64,000 bases of DNA from Enterobacter cloacae complex sp. R_G8 (GCF_024599795.1 NZ_CP102246.1:434001-498000), one strand, 5' to 3'; counted from the stretch's first letter, positions 8,220 to 17,982 are shown. Notes: generated by a model not told the origin, from the letters alone. A program made the numbers and translations.

Positions 8220-9809
8220 ATGACGCTCAGCACATCACACCATATCCGCGAACAGTTTGAACACTGTCTGGCGGTCATTCGTCAGGCCTCAGTGGAAATA
8301 TTGCTTCTCCTGAATGTACATGTTTCTGAGGGAAAAGATCCACGCTGGTTCCTGGAGCAGCTGGACAGCGCGCGTTTAGGCCTGGGCGGGTGGGGCGCCG
8401 TGGCGAAGAAGCTCAACCTGAACGATGCTGAGATGTCGGAATTTACCCTGCAACTGCGCCTGCTGCAGCAGCGCGTTCCTCAGTACGAAAGCGGGCAGGA
8501 TGTCAGTGAAAATCAGCTCATTGCGGCGATGCGGTTTGTCACCGCGCTGGAGCATCTTCGTCTGCAACAACCTCTCCTGACATACAGTACCGAACTGGCG
8601 CCCGGCAGTGAGCTTCAACAGCAGCAGGCACACAAGCAGGTGCGTGCGATTGAGCTGATGATTAAAGGGCTTATTCAGCAGGCATGGCCCGATCAGGTGC
8701 GGCTGAATAACCATCTTAAGACCCTGTTTAACGCGGACCGCGTGCGGCGCTGGCTGAAGCTGGGTGACATCAACGACGTGCTGAGCGGAATGATGTTCAG
8801 CGAGCTGGCCCAGATGCTGGTGGATAAAAAAGAGTACAGCCGCTATTACGCGTCGCTGTTCAGCGATGCGTCCATGCTGACGCTGCTGGTAGAACCGCGC
8901 AAAACGCTGCAAACCTTCCTTGATGATATCCGCCAAATCCGCAACAACCTTACCGTCCAGAAAGCATTAACCTCGGCGCAAATCCAGCTGCTGGATAACT
9001 ACTACACCCAGATCACTCGTCCCGTTCAGCGTGCGTTTGAAGAGGGGCGCACTCGCGTCAACCCGGCCGGGTTAATGGCGGTGGATGCCAGCGAGCTGCA
9101 TGCTTTCTGGGAGAAAGCGCAGAAAATGGATCGGGTCACCGGCGGGGATCTGTTTGAAGTGCGTGACACGATTGAAAAACCGACCCAGCGCGCGCCGCGC
9201 ACGCCTGAACAACGCGAGCAGCTCATCTCCGGCGTGTTATGGGGCGCAGTGGGCGTGATGGTCATCGCGATTGTCGCGGGAGGATTCTGGCTGGTGACCA
9301 GCAGCTCGCCAGCAGAGACAGCGGTGGCCGCCACCGAAACGCCTGCGCCGCAGGAGATGCGGGAAACGCCCTCCTCGCGGGAGACGCTGACGCGCATGGG
9401 CATCACCTGGGACGAGAATAATTTCCGCTCGGCCATCAACCGCAACGACACCCGTATCGCGCAGCTCTTTTTACAGGGCGGAATGGACTGGAAGCTCTCA
9501 TGGACCGAAGAGGCGATGTCATCCAACCATGACGACGTGCTGGAGCTGATGTTGCGCTACCGGCAAAACATGGTGGAAGAGAAGCCGTGCCGGCGGTTTA
9601 TTAATACGCTCACCCACGCCATGGCGAATGGCGAATCGCTGACCGCCGTACGTAAACAGTACCTGAAAGCCTTTTGCACCGTCCCTGCCGTGGTAAAACG
9701 CCAGCAGCACGATTTGGATATGGCGACGCGCCGCGCCGAGTCACAGCCGAATGCCAGCACGAAAAAATGGCAGGCTATTCAGTCTGCCATTTATGAGGTG
9801 ATCCGCTGA
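8220..9809 (+). CDS. STY4199-like HEPN-domain membrane protein
   Basis: 529 residues. The alpha-helical N-terminal two thirds (1-330) resembles the family annotated as STY4199-type HEPN-domain protein in Salmonella. One membrane segment follows around residues 338-365 (ISGVLWGAVGVMVIAIVAGG), then a Pro/Thr/Glu-rich linker. The C-terminal helical part (NFRSAINRNDTRIAQLFLQG, then DDVLELMLRYRQNM) has the spacing of ankyrin-like helix pairs. I do not see the RNxxxH ribonuclease motif of active HEPN toxins; the closest is IRNNLT. AAGGA precedes the ATG. Function unknown; the topology suggests a cytosolic HEPN-like domain tethered to the membrane with a periplasmic repeat domain. Confidence 0.6.
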   Translation: MTLSTSHHIREQFEHCLAVIRQASVEILLLLNVHVSEGKDPRWFLEQLDSARLGLGGWGAVAKKLNLNDAEMSEFTLQLRLLQQRVPQYESGQDVSENQLIAAMRFVTALEHLRLQQPLLTYSTELAPGSELQQQQAHKQVRAIELMIKGLIQQAWPDQVRLNNHLKTLFNADRVRRWLKLGDINDVLSGMMFSELAQMLVDKKEYSRYYASLFSDASMLTLLVEPRKTLQTFLDDIRQIRNNLTVQKALTSAQIQLLDNYYTQITRPVQRAFEEGRTRVNPAGLMAVDASELHAFWEKAQKMDRVTGGDLFEVRDTIEKPTQRAPRTPEQREQLISGVLWGAVGVMVIAIVAGGFWLVTSSSPAETAVAATETPAPQEMRETPSSRETLTRMGITWDENNFRSAINRNDTRIAQLFLQGGMDWKLSWTEEAMSSNHDDVLELMLRYRQNMVEEKPCRRFINTLTHAMANGESLTAVRKQYLKAFCTVPAVVKRQQHDLDMATRRAESQPNASTKKWQAIQSAIYEVIR

Positions 9810-9897
9810 TCGTATCTCCCTCTTCATGTGGGTTGAGGGCTCCCCGGTAATTCATAAACAGAAGCAATAACGTTGCTCTCAGAATGACTGAGGGCGT

Positions 9898-10140
9898 TCA
9901 GCGATGCCCTGGTCCGGCTGTAAATCGCTGAGGCGTTTCCTGCAGGCCGGGGCGAGGCGCATGGATGCGCCGAGAGGGCGGCCTTACAGGGACGTTACAT
10001 CCGCCCGTCCCCGATAAGCCGGAAGGAATAAGCCGAGGGCACCGCGAAGCGGCGATTTACCGCCGGGAGCCCGGGTCGCCAGGGCGGTGGCGATTGAGCC
10101 GCCCTGGCACGTTCACGGGTCATGTTGTTACAGAGTAGCA
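9898..10140. other. Highly structured GC-rich intergenic element, unidentified
   Basis: The 493-bp gap between the STY4199-like gene and treF contains no convincing ORF, but this part is dense in inverted repeats: TCAGCGAT / ATCGCTGA (9898-9905, 9924-9931), GGCGCAT-GG-ATGCGCC (9956-9971), GGGCGG / CCGCCC around 9977-10005, and a 10-bp perfect stem GCCAGGGCGG / CCGCCCTGGC with an 11-nt loop (10078-10108). The composition differs from the neighbouring genes. It could be a structured RNA, a non-autonomous mobile repeat or a remnant of one; I do not recognise it. Confidence 0.5.
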
Positions 10141-10182
10141 AGGAACATAAAGTGAACGGAATGACCTCCACAGCCGTATGTT

Positions 10183-10291
10183 CCCCCTCACCCCAGCCCT
10201 CTCCCTCAAGGGAGAGGGGGCCGTCTGTGCAGGAATTATTTTATGGGGATCCCTCAACCGTTTGGGAGAGGGCCGGGGTGAGGGCACCAGA
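10183..10291. repeat. GGGAGAGGG-type repeat, paired inverted copies (copy 2)
   Basis: Two arms of the repeat face each other: CCCTCACCCCAGCCCTCTCC near 10185 and GGGAGAGGGCCGGGGTGAG near 10264, with an internal CCCTC/GAGGG hairpin and about 40 bp of unique sequence between. The pair lies downstream of treF, which is transcribed toward it. The arrangement resembles a BIME built from this repeat instead of a classical REP. Confidence 0.75.
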
Positions 10292-10302
10292 CCACACCCC
10301 AC

Positions 10303-11952
10303 TCAAGGCTCCCCATACAACCCAATCAACCGCCGCACTACGCCATTCGTCCAGCCAAAGCCATCCTGCAATGGATACTCACCGCCGCCCCCTTCGCGTG
10401 GGGTACTGCTGGCGATGTGATACTTCTCAATCAGCTTATGGTGAGTCTGATAAAAATGGTTCACCGTGTGCAGCCAGCTCCAGGCGATCTCATCGCCCAG
10501 CGAGTCGTTGCCGTACTGCTTGAAGCCCTGAATGGCCATCCACTGCAGCGGCGCCCAGCCGTTGGGTTTATCCCACTGCTCGCCGGTTTCGTACTCGGTC
10601 GCGAGGATACCGCCTGGGGTGAGCAGACGTGATTTAACCGCATCAGACAAGCGTTCTGCCTGCTCATGGGTCGCCATTCCGACATACAGGGGCACGATGC
10701 TCGCCGCAGAGAACAGCGCCATGACTTCGCGTCGCCAGTCGTAATCCCGGTAGCAGCCATTCTCTTCATCCCACAGGTAGCGGTTTACCGCCGCCCGGCG
10801 ATCGCTGGCTTTCTGGCGGAACAGGTCTGCCGTCTCTTTATCCCCTTTCGACGCCGAGATATTGGCGATAGCGCTTTCCAGCTTGAACAGGAAGGCGTTC
10901 AGGTCGATGGGGATAAACTGCGTGGTGCGAATGCTGGCCAGTCGGCCCGGTTCGCGCAGCCAGCGGGAGGAGTAATCCCAGCCGGAGGCCGCCCCCGCGC
11001 GCAGATCGCGATACACCTCATTGGGGGGGCGACCGGAATGGCGGGCGGTCTCCACGTCCTCAATCCACGATTCGTCGCGCGGGGTGTCACGGTCGTCCCA
11101 GTAGCGGTTCAGCAATGAGCCATCCGGCATACGCACCGCGCTGCGATAGGCCTGATTCAGCAGCAGCGACTCCGCGCCGTCCATCCAGAAGGCGTGCTCC
11201 ATTTTGAGGTGTTCAAGGTAGCGCTTCGCACCGCGCACCCCGTCCTCTTCAAAAAGCTCCACCATCAGGGCAAACACCGGCGGCTGGGAGCGGCTGAGGT
11301 AGTAGGTGCGGTTGCCGTTCGGGATATGGCCGTAACGCTCGATAAGCCAGGCGAAGTTATCCGCCATACACTTCAGCAGGTCGTTACGACCACTCTCGGC
11401 CAGCCCCAGCATCGAGAAGTAGGAATCCCAGTAGTAGGTCTCGCTGAATCGCCCGCCGGGGACGATATAGGCCTGCGGCAGCGCCAGCAGGGAGGACCAG
11501 GGAATATGGTCCTGCGGCTCGCGCGTCAGCACCGGCCACAGGCTGTCAATGTGCTCTTTGAGCGTCAGGCCGGGGTCGGAAACATACTCCGTGCTATAAG
11601 TCTCGGGCAGCCAGAAGTGATTCTCCACGAACTGGCGCAGGTCGAAATCCCGGTGGCGTCTTACCTTGCGATAGCGGATCAGAATATCCAGCGGATCCAT
11701 CTTCGGTGCGCAGTCGGGAAAGGTTTTGCTGTCCGCAAACAGCCTTGTTGACTGCACATGTTCGAACAGCTCAAGGTAACGGTCAGCGGGCGTCAGGGCG
11801 TCGGAGGCGGGCAGCCCCTCGATCATTTCGGGCTCCGGCTCCGCCTCAATCATCTCATCCAGTTTCAACTCGCAGGGATCGGTCTCGTAGCGCAGCTCTT
11901 CTTCGATCCCGAACGCGATGTTCTCGGTAGCCTGTATCTTCTGGTTGAACAT
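10303..11952 (-). CDS. treF: Cytoplasmic trehalase TreF
   Basis: 549 residues from the ATG at 11952, the same length as E. coli TreF; the frame runs on to 12111 but the added N-terminus has no counterpart. GGAGG lies upstream at a somewhat long spacing (about 11). It is a GH37 trehalase hydrolysing alpha,alpha-trehalose to two glucose molecules in the cytosol. Both trehalase signatures are present: [15 protein letters not shown] and [10 protein letters not shown]. The C-terminus [18 protein letters not shown] is conserved. There is no signal peptide, unlike periplasmic TreA. In E. coli the gene is stationary-phase (RpoS) controlled; a weak copy of the island palindrome (AAGACAGGTTTT, 11983-11994) sits just upstream here. 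Confidence 0.95.
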   Translation of the reverse strand: MFNQKIQATENIAFGIEEELRYETDPCELKLDEMIEAEPEPEMIEGLPASDALTPADRYLELFEHVQSTRLFADSKTFPDCAPKMDPLDILIRYRKVRRHRDFDLRQFVENHFWLPETYSTEYVSDPGLTLKEHIDSLWPVLTREPQDHIPWSSLLALPQAYIVPGGRFSETYYWDSYFSMLGLAESGRNDLLKCMADNFAWLIERYGHIPNGNRTYYLSRSQPPVFALMVELFEEDGVRGAKRYLEHLKMEHAFWMDGAESLLLNQAYRSAVRMPDGSLLNRYWDDRDTPRDESWIEDVETARHSGRPPNEVYRDLRAGAASGWDYSSRWLREPGRLASIRTTQFIPIDLNAFLFKLESAIANISASKGDKETADLFRQKASDRRAAVNRYLWDEENGCYRDYDWRREVMALFSAASIVPLYVGMATHEQAERLSDAVKSRLLTPGGILATEYETGEQWDKPNGWAPLQWMAIQGFKQYGNDSLGDEIAWSWLHTVNHFYQTHHKLIEKYHIASSTPREGGGGEYPLQDGFGWTNGVVRRLIGLYGEP

Positions 11953-12071
11953 GGTGATAAGGACCTCCGGTTGTGTGTTCAAAAGACAGGTTTTTCCGGG
12001 CGTCCTATAAGCGTAGACACTCGCTTCGGTAGATGGGGAGGAATATGTGCGGTAGATCACTCTTTTCGGAG

Positions 12072-12125
12072 CATTCGTTTTGCAACGAATGATGTCATCA
12101 GGCCCGGACATGCCGTCGTCCGGGC
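12072..12125. other. Pair of hairpins between the LuxR gene and treF
   Basis: Two perfect stems: CATTCGTT-ttgc-AACGAATG (12072-12091) and GCCCGGAC-N8-GTCCGGGC (12102-12125). They lie just past the stop of the LuxR gene (minus strand) and upstream of treF. No T-run follows either, so they may slow read-through or protect the 3' end rather than be classical terminators. Confidence 0.5.
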
Positions 12126-12137
12126 GTCTTGCGGCAT

Positions 12138-12761
12138 TCAGTACAGATAATTCCGTTTTGCCAGATCCACCAGTTCCGCCAGGCGGGTCATATTAAATTT
12201 TGCCATGATGCGCTGCTTATATGCGCTGACCTTCTTGTTATTCATATTGAGCATCGAGGCGATAATCTGGTTGCTGTAGCCTGCGGAAATATAGCGCAAA
12301 ATACAGATATCAATATGCGACAGCGATAATAACAGCGATGCATCCCGGGGATACCGGGCATGGTGTTGCCATAGCTCCGAGCCATAGCAATATCCCCCGG
12401 AGAGAATCTTGTCGACGGTGGTAATAATTTTATCCAGTGAGCTGTTTTTATTTAAATAACCAGCCGCACCGGCCCGTCGGCTCAACTGAATATGAAAGTC
12501 GCTGGAGGACGAAGAAAAAATGAGAACCTGAATATCAGGGTAGGCTTTTCTTATTTGCACCAGTTGAGCGAAAACGTCGGGGCTCTGTTGCAAATGTTCC
12601 ATAATAATCAGGTCAGCATTTAACATCGGCAACGCGCTGTGCATTGCCTCAATCGTGAGGAATTGTGCCGCCGTCTGATAACCGTGTTCTGCTAATAACC
12701 CCTGGATGCCTGTCCGGAGTAATGAACTGGCATCCATGAGAATGACTTTTTTATCTGACAT
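12138..12761 (-). CDS. LuxR/NarL-type regulator with Glu at the phospho-acceptor site
   Basis: 207 residues from the ATG at 12761, which has AGGA nine bases upstream; the frame opens at 12848 but those starts lack a ribosome site. Overall resemblance is to EvgA: a receiver domain, the GYCY motif, then a LuxR helix-turn-helix ([20 protein letters not shown] and [16 protein letters not shown]). The acceptor Asp position is Glu55 (LIIMEHL) and the second acidic residue of the pocket is Ala11. It may therefore act independently of phosphorylation, perhaps as a constitutive phosphomimic. It is divergent from the first giant adhesin across a region with the AAGACC palindromes and is a likely local regulator. 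Confidence 0.8.
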   Translation of the reverse strand: MSDKKVILMDASSLLRTGIQGLLAEHGYQTAAQFLTIEAMHSALPMLNADLIIMEHLQQSPDVFAQLVQIRKAYPDIQVLIFSSSSSDFHIQLSRRAGAAGYLNKNSSLDKIITTVDKILSGGYCYGSELWQHHARYPRDASLLLSLSHIDICILRYISAGYSNQIIASMLNMNNKKVSAYKQRIMAKFNMTRLAELVDLAKRNYLY

Positions 12762-12916
12762 TCCTGATTGTCCTGATTGGGTGACAAAAATCTCATTTTC
12801 CATCCGCGCTAAAAAAAGTTGGCTAAGACTTGTCTTTATCTTCGCCATTATTTTCTGTCGTCTAAATACCGCCAGATGACGGTGCCTCTGCCCCCTTTTA
12901 TCCGCACTCGGGACAT

Positions 12917-12943
12917 ATAAGACCGGTTTGCGACAGGTCTTAT
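12917..12943. promoter_or_regulatory. Predicted regulator site, adhesin/LuxR intergenic region
   Basis: A perfect inverted repeat ATAAGACC-N11-GGTCTTAT. It can also be read as two adjoining copies of AAGACCGGTCTT (AAGACCGGTTTG, then GCGACAGGTCTT) offset by 11 bp, one helical turn. It is about 116 bp upstream of the first adhesin start and 156 bp upstream of the divergent LuxR start. The stretch GACAGGTCTTATTAAG matches the site ahead of the secretion genes (24826-24841) at 15 of 16 positions. Confidence 0.65.
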
Positions 12944-13058
12944 TAAGCCAAAACTTGCCAGCCGGGAAGATAGCGTCAGCCAGGGAATGTATCCCGTATG
13001 GAAGTGCGTCTGGCGCGTTGCGCAGACACAGATCGATTATTTACACGAGAATTTAAAC

Positions 13059-16000
13059 ATGACTCTCAAGCCAGTAAATATTGCAGTCGTTGATAAAGAT
13101 ACGATTGTCAAAGCTGACGTTCTGCGCAGTGAAAAGGTTGGCAGTGCTGTCAAAATCAAGGCCATCCCGAATGCAAAATACATCCTTGCTGAAGGGGAAA
13201 ATGGCGTCGCGCCAGAAAACATTACGCTGAAACGCGTAGGCAAAGACCTGTTCGTCATGCTGGAAGGCACTGATGAGGATCAGCCACAGCTGATCATTGA
13301 AGACTATTTCGATAACCCGGGTGAGCTGGTGGGTAAAGGCGAAGACGGTCAGTGGCACGAGTATATCGCCACCGACGGTGACGACGACCACAAAGCCGCG
13401 TTCCTGCTGGACGGCGAATCCTCCGCCCAGGCGCTGGGTGCGGGTGCCATTGCGGGTCTCGACGGTCTGGCCGTTGCGGGCACCGCGTTCTCTCCTGCTC
13501 TGCTGGCGCTGGGTGCGTTAGCCGGGATTGGTGCGCTGGTCGGTCTGGGCGCCATTATTCGTCATAACCGTGACGATGGCGGCGACAAAAAAGGCACCGT
13601 TGCGCCTGTTACTACCCCTGTGCTGACCGACGTGCACGACGACTACGGCACAAAAACTGGCTCGATCCCGCAAAACGGCGTGACCGATGACGCGACACCA
13701 ACGTTTAGCGGTACAGGCCGACCGGGCGACATTGTTGAACTCTGGGAAAATAACAAAAAGCTGGGTGAAGCTCGCGTGGGTGCTGATGGCAAATGGACCT
13801 GGACGCCGGAAACCCCGCTGGCGCACGGCGACCACAGCATTGTGCTGATCGGTAAAGGCCCGGATGGCCGTACCAGCGCGCCGAGCGACTCTTTTGATTT
13901 CACCGTCGATCTGGAAGCTCCTGTTAAGCCGGTTATTGGCGAAGTGGAAGACGATGTTGGCGCGAAAACAGGCCCAATCCATAACGGCGATGCGACTGAC
14001 GATAAACAGCCCGTCTTCCGCGGTGAAGGTGCTACGCCTGGCGATACCGTACGCCTGATCGTTGACGACGAAGTGGTCGGTACCGCGATCGTCGGTGAAG
14101 ACGGTAAATGGGAAGTCACGCCTGAGAAACCGCTGCCGGAAGGCAGCCACACCGGGAAGGTGATCATCACCGATCCGGCCGGAAACGACAGCGAACCGTC
14201 TGATGACTTCAAATTTATCGTTACGCCAGAAAAACCGATCATCGGCGAAGTAGAAGATGATGTCGGTACCGTTAAGGGACCTATCGAGAATGGCGGCGCG
14301 ACTGATGATACGCAGCCGACGTTCCGCGGTGAAAACGGCACGCCTGGCGATACCGTCAGACTGATCGTGGACGATGAACTGGTGGGGACGGCGATCGTCG
14401 GTGACGACGGCAAGTGGGCAGTGACCCCTGAGAAACCGTTGCCGGAAGGTAGCCACACCGGGAAAGTGATCATTACCGATCCGGAAGGCAACGCCAGCGA
14501 ACCGTCTGATGATTTCGAATTTATCGTGGATCTGCAGGGCCCTGACAAGCCGGTCATTGGCCTCGTTGAAGACGACCAGGGACCGTCCGTAGGGCCAATT
14601 CACAATGGTGACACCACCGACGACACCCAGCCGGTGTTCAGTGGCGACAAGGGTACACCTGGCGACACCGTGCGTCTGATTATTGACGACGAAGTTGTGG
14701 GTACCGCAATTGTCGGTGATGACGGCAAGTGGGAAGTGACCCCTGAGAAACCGCTGCCGGAAGGCGAACATGAAGCGGTCGTGGTGATCACCGATCCGGT
14801 GGGTAACGACAGCGATCCGTCCGATCCGATCGGTTTCATCGTAGACACCACGCCGCCGGTAAAACCGACGATCGATAGTGTGTTTGATGATGCGGGTCTG
14901 AAAACGGGCAACCTGGCCAACGGTGATATCACCGATGACAGCACCCCGACCTTTACCGGTACCGCTGAGAAAAACAGCGTAGTGCACATCATTGTTAACG
15001 GTAAGGAAGTGGATTCCGTTACCGCTGACCCGACAGGCAACTGGACCTGGACGCCATCTCCGGCGCTGACGAACGGGCACTACGATGTGAAAGTGGTTGC
15101 CGAAGACAAAGCGGGTCTGCGTTCTGAACCGTCTGACGCGTTCGCGTTTGATCTGGTAGCAGGCGGCATTCCTCCGGCACCGGCAATCACGGACGTAATC
15201 GATGATGTCGATGCCCATGTTGGCACCGTACAGCAGGGTGGCATCACCAACGATGACAAACCGACCATCACCGGTACGGGTCAGGACGGGACGACCATTT
15301 ACCTGTATGACGGCACTAACCCGACACCTGTCGGTAGCGCTGTGGTTACGGGTGGCACCTGGACCATTGAGTTTGATACTGCGCTGGCGCAGGGCGAGCA
15401 CCGCTTCCGCGCGGTGGCGGAAAACGCCGTGGGCAACCGCAGCCCGGAAACCGGGGAGTGGGTGATTATTGTGGACTCCGTTAAACCGCTGGCACCTACG
15501 GACATTGAACTGTGGGACGACTTCGGCACGCCGGGCATTATTGCGGATAACGGTACCACCGACGATAACACCCCAACCTACCGTGGTAAGGGTGACGCGA
15601 ACGGTACCGCGATCATCGATCTGGGTAATGGCACTACCGTGCGCGTGCCGGTAGATGGCAGCGGTAACTGGAGCTACACCCCGGCACCGGCTCTGGCGGA
15701 CGGTGACTACACCTGGAAAGTCGCGATTGAAGATAAAGCGGGTAACGTTGGACCAGAGTCTGCGCCGATCCACTTCACCGTGGACACCAGCCACAACGGT
15801 GTGTCTATCAGCCACGTGGAAGACGATGAAGGCGAACTGAAGAGCAATCTGGCCAGCGGCAGCCATACCGATGACACGACACCCACCGTTGTGGGCCGCG
15901 CGACGCCTGGTGCCGAAGTGAAAGTGTATCTGGACGGCAACTTTGTCGACAGCGTGATCGCTGACCCGGCGACCGGTGTGTGGAAATACACCTTCAACCC

Positions 16001-17966
16001 GGCGCTGACCACTGACAAGACGTACCAGATCACCGCCAGTGAAAATACCGGTACCGGTGATAGCGCGCAGACGGCGCCATTTGAACTGACGCTGGATACC
16101 CGCGTACCGGTTGGCTCATTCGATAGCGTATCGGATGACGTCGGTCTGATACAGGACGACCTGGCGAACCCGGCGGTGACCGACGACACCACGCCAACCC
16201 TGCACGGGACCGGCGTCGCGGGTGATGTCGTGTTTATTTATGACGGTGACACGCTGATCGACACCGTGACCGTAGGACCGGGCAACACCTGGAACTTTAC
16301 ACTGCCTGCACAGAACAACGGCACGGAACTGGCCCTGAAGACGGTGTTCCAGAGCCCGACCGGCGTGAGAAGCGCGCCGTCCGCGGAATGGAAAATCACC
16401 ATTGATACCGACGCGCCAACCAGCAGCGCGGTGGTGGATGCGATGACCCAGGACTCCGGTGTCAGCGGCAGCGACTTCATCACTAACAGTGGTCAGGCAG
16501 GTAGCCTGGTCAGCGGTCATCTCTCGGCTCCTCTGGAAGCGGGCGGGAAAGTACTGGTCTCCACTGACGGCGGGAACACCTGGCTTGAAGCGATGGTCGA
16601 CGGCGACAAATGGGCGTTTGTCGACGGACAGGGACACAGTGCTGACTGGACTGTCCTGACGCGCGTGGTCGATATCGCCGGGAACTACACCGAATCCTCG
16701 CAGAAAGTGGTGCTGGATCAGGTGGCACCGGATGCACCGACCGACGTGGTGCGCAGTGGCAACGACGTGACGGTGACGTTGCCGGGCAGCGGGATTGTCG
16801 AGGGCGACACCGTGCTGGTGAAAAGCGGCGACGTTACCGTCACCCATACGCTGACGGCCGCTGACATTGCTAACGGTAACGTGACCCTGTCCATGCCTGT
16901 GGGCGGCTACACCGATATTCCGGTGGGCGCGGCGATTGTTGACGCGGCGGGTAACAGCTCCAGCTACCGCACCAGCGCGTTCACCAGTACCAATAGCTTC
17001 GAAGACGACACGGAGTTTGCGGACATTAACGCGGGGGCGTGGGTGCACGGGATGCGTTTCTCCCACACACCAGATACCGGCACGGCGGATTATGAGTTCG
17101 ACAAACAGGTCATTGGCACGGGCAGCACCAACAGCCTGTATCTGTACAGCACGTCCACAGATACCGGAATGGCAGCCAGCATGTTTGTTGACTTCCAGTA
17201 TGGCGCAAAAACGATTGATTTCGTTTTCAACCCGCGCTTTGCCGGCCCCTCGACGGTGGTGACGTTCTACGACGTCAACGGCAATGAGATTGGTTCGCAG
17301 CCGGTGAGCGCTTTCCTCCCTAACCGTAACGTCCCGGTGTCGTTTACCAGCCCGGATGATACACCGGTTTACCGGATGGAGATCCATCATGAGGAGCAAC
17401 CAACTAGCACCGGGTTTGGTTTCAGCATCGATAACCTGGTGGTGAGCGGTACAGCGAAAACCGTCACCCCGGGTGAATTCCTGGCGGATAACCAGGGCGA
17501 TATCTGGTACGGGGACGCAGCGGACAACCTGTATCAGGTTGCGGACGTAGCCAGCCTGACCGGTGCGGTGATTCAGGGTGGAGAAGGCACCGACACGCTG
17601 AAGCTGCTGGGGGCAGATCAGCACCTCGACCTGAGCGCGCTGACCCACCCTGTCCAGTCAGTGGAAGTGTTCGACATTACGGGAACAGGCAATAACACCC
17701 TGACGCTGAGTGCGGGGGATGTGCTGGAAAACGCCACGCAGAACCTGTTCCACGACAACGACTTCAACCAAATGATGGTGAAGGGCGACGCGGGTGACAC
17801 GGTGAATCTGAGCGACCTGCTGCCGAACGGTATGGACCCGGGTAACTGGACCGATGGCGGGACGGTGAATGTTGGGGGAGTGGAGTATCAGTCTTATCAG
17901 ATGGATAGCCTGAATACCGAGATCCTCGTTCAGATGGGAGTCACGGTCACGCTACAGAACCATTAA
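13059..17966 (+). CDS. Giant Ig-repeat adhesin 1, type I secreted, BapA-like N-terminus
   Basis: 1635 residues from the ATG at 13059; the frame opens at 12987 but the shorter start matches the usual BapA-type N-terminus. Layout: residues 1-115 form a beta-rich prefix domain; 116-172 an Ala/Gly-rich hydrophobic stretch ending in GALVGLGAII, resembling a retention segment; then K177-K178 and nine regular Ig-like repeats of about 100 residues (each with TDDxxP, GxW and D/GN motifs) and two divergent ones. Near 1340-1480 lies a beta-sandwich-like domain. The last 150 residues are a type I secretion target region with GGEGTDTL and the NLSDLLP module. It is acidic and nearly Cys-free, as expected for a secreted calcium-binding adhesin. 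No RTX nonapeptide array. A surface or biofilm adhesin role is inferred. Confidence 0.88.
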   Translation: MTLKPVNIAVVDKDTIVKADVLRSEKVGSAVKIKAIPNAKYILAEGENGVAPENITLKRVGKDLFVMLEGTDEDQPQLIIEDYFDNPGELVGKGEDGQWHEYIATDGDDDHKAAFLLDGESSAQALGAGAIAGLDGLAVAGTAFSPALLALGALAGIGALVGLGAIIRHNRDDGGDKKGTVAPVTTPVLTDVHDDYGTKTGSIPQNGVTDDATPTFSGTGRPGDIVELWENNKKLGEARVGADGKWTWTPETPLAHGDHSIVLIGKGPDGRTSAPSDSFDFTVDLEAPVKPVIGEVEDDVGAKTGPIHNGDATDDKQPVFRGEGATPGDTVRLIVDDEVVGTAIVGEDGKWEVTPEKPLPEGSHTGKVIITDPAGNDSEPSDDFKFIVTPEKPIIGEVEDDVGTVKGPIENGGATDDTQPTFRGENGTPGDTVRLIVDDELVGTAIVGDDGKWAVTPEKPLPEGSHTGKVIITDPEGNASEPSDDFEFIVDLQGPDKPVIGLVEDDQGPSVGPIHNGDTTDDTQPVFSGDKGTPGDTVRLIIDDEVVGTAIVGDDGKWEVTPEKPLPEGEHEAVVVITDPVGNDSDPSDPIGFIVDTTPPVKPTIDSVFDDAGLKTGNLANGDITDDSTPTFTGTAEKNSVVHIIVNGKEVDSVTADPTGNWTWTPSPALTNGHYDVKVVAEDKAGLRSEPSDAFAFDLVAGGIPPAPAITDVIDDVDAHVGTVQQGGITNDDKPTITGTGQDGTTIYLYDGTNPTPVGSAVVTGGTWTIEFDTALAQGEHRFRAVAENAVGNRSPETGEWVIIVDSVKPLAPTDIELWDDFGTPGIIADNGTTDDNTPTYRGKGDANGTAIIDLGNGTTVRVPVDGSGNWSYTPAPALADGDYTWKVAIEDKAGNVGPESAPIHFTVDTSHNGVSISHVEDDEGELKSNLASGSHTDDTTPTVVGRATPGAEVKVYLDGNFVDSVIADPATGVWKYTFNPALTTDKTYQITASENTGTGDSAQTAPFELTLDTRVPVGSFDSVSDDVGLIQDDLANPAVTDDTTPTLHGTGVAGDVVFIYDGDTLIDTVTVGPGNTWNFTLPAQNNGTELALKTVFQSPTGVRSAPSAEWKITIDTDAPTSSAVVDAMTQDSGVSGSDFITNSGQAGSLVSGHLSAPLEAGGKVLVSTDGGNTWLEAMVDGDKWAFVDGQGHSADWTVLTRVVDIAGNYTESSQKVVLDQVAPDAPTDVVRSGNDVTVTLPGSGIVEGDTVLVKSGDVTVTHTLTAADIANGNVTLSMPVGGYTDIPVGAAIVDAAGNSSSYRTSAFTSTNSFEDDTEFADINAGAWVHGMRFSHTPDTGTADYEFDKQVIGTGSTNSLYLYSTSTDTGMAASMFVDFQYGAKTIDFVFNPRFAGPSTVVTFYDVNGNEIGSQPVSAFLPNRNVPVSFTSPDDTPVYRMEIHHEEQPTSTGFGFSIDNLVVSGTAKTVTPGEFLADNQGDIWYGDAADNLYQVADVASLTGAVIQGGEGTDTLKLLGADQHLDLSALTHPVQSVEVFDITGTGNNTLTLSAGDVLENATQNLFHDNDFNQMMVKGDAGDTVNLSDLLPNGMDPGNWTDGGTVNVGGVEYQSYQMDSLNTEILVQMGVTVTLQNH

Positions 17967-17982
17967 TTGATGCCAGGAAAGT

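Noticed and set aside
11983..11994. treF as a member of the AAGACCGGTCTT regulon
   Set aside because: AAGACAGGTTTT is a two-mismatch copy only 31 bp from the start codon; comparable matches occur by chance inside genes (for example near 41011), so this is left as unsupported.
13518..15866. A 782-residue minus-strand open frame opposite adhesin 1, and other long antisense frames in the adhesins
   Set aside because: They are shadows of repetitive, GC-rich third-position coding on the plus strand; their Arg/Val/His-rich translations match no known protein type and have no ribosome sites.
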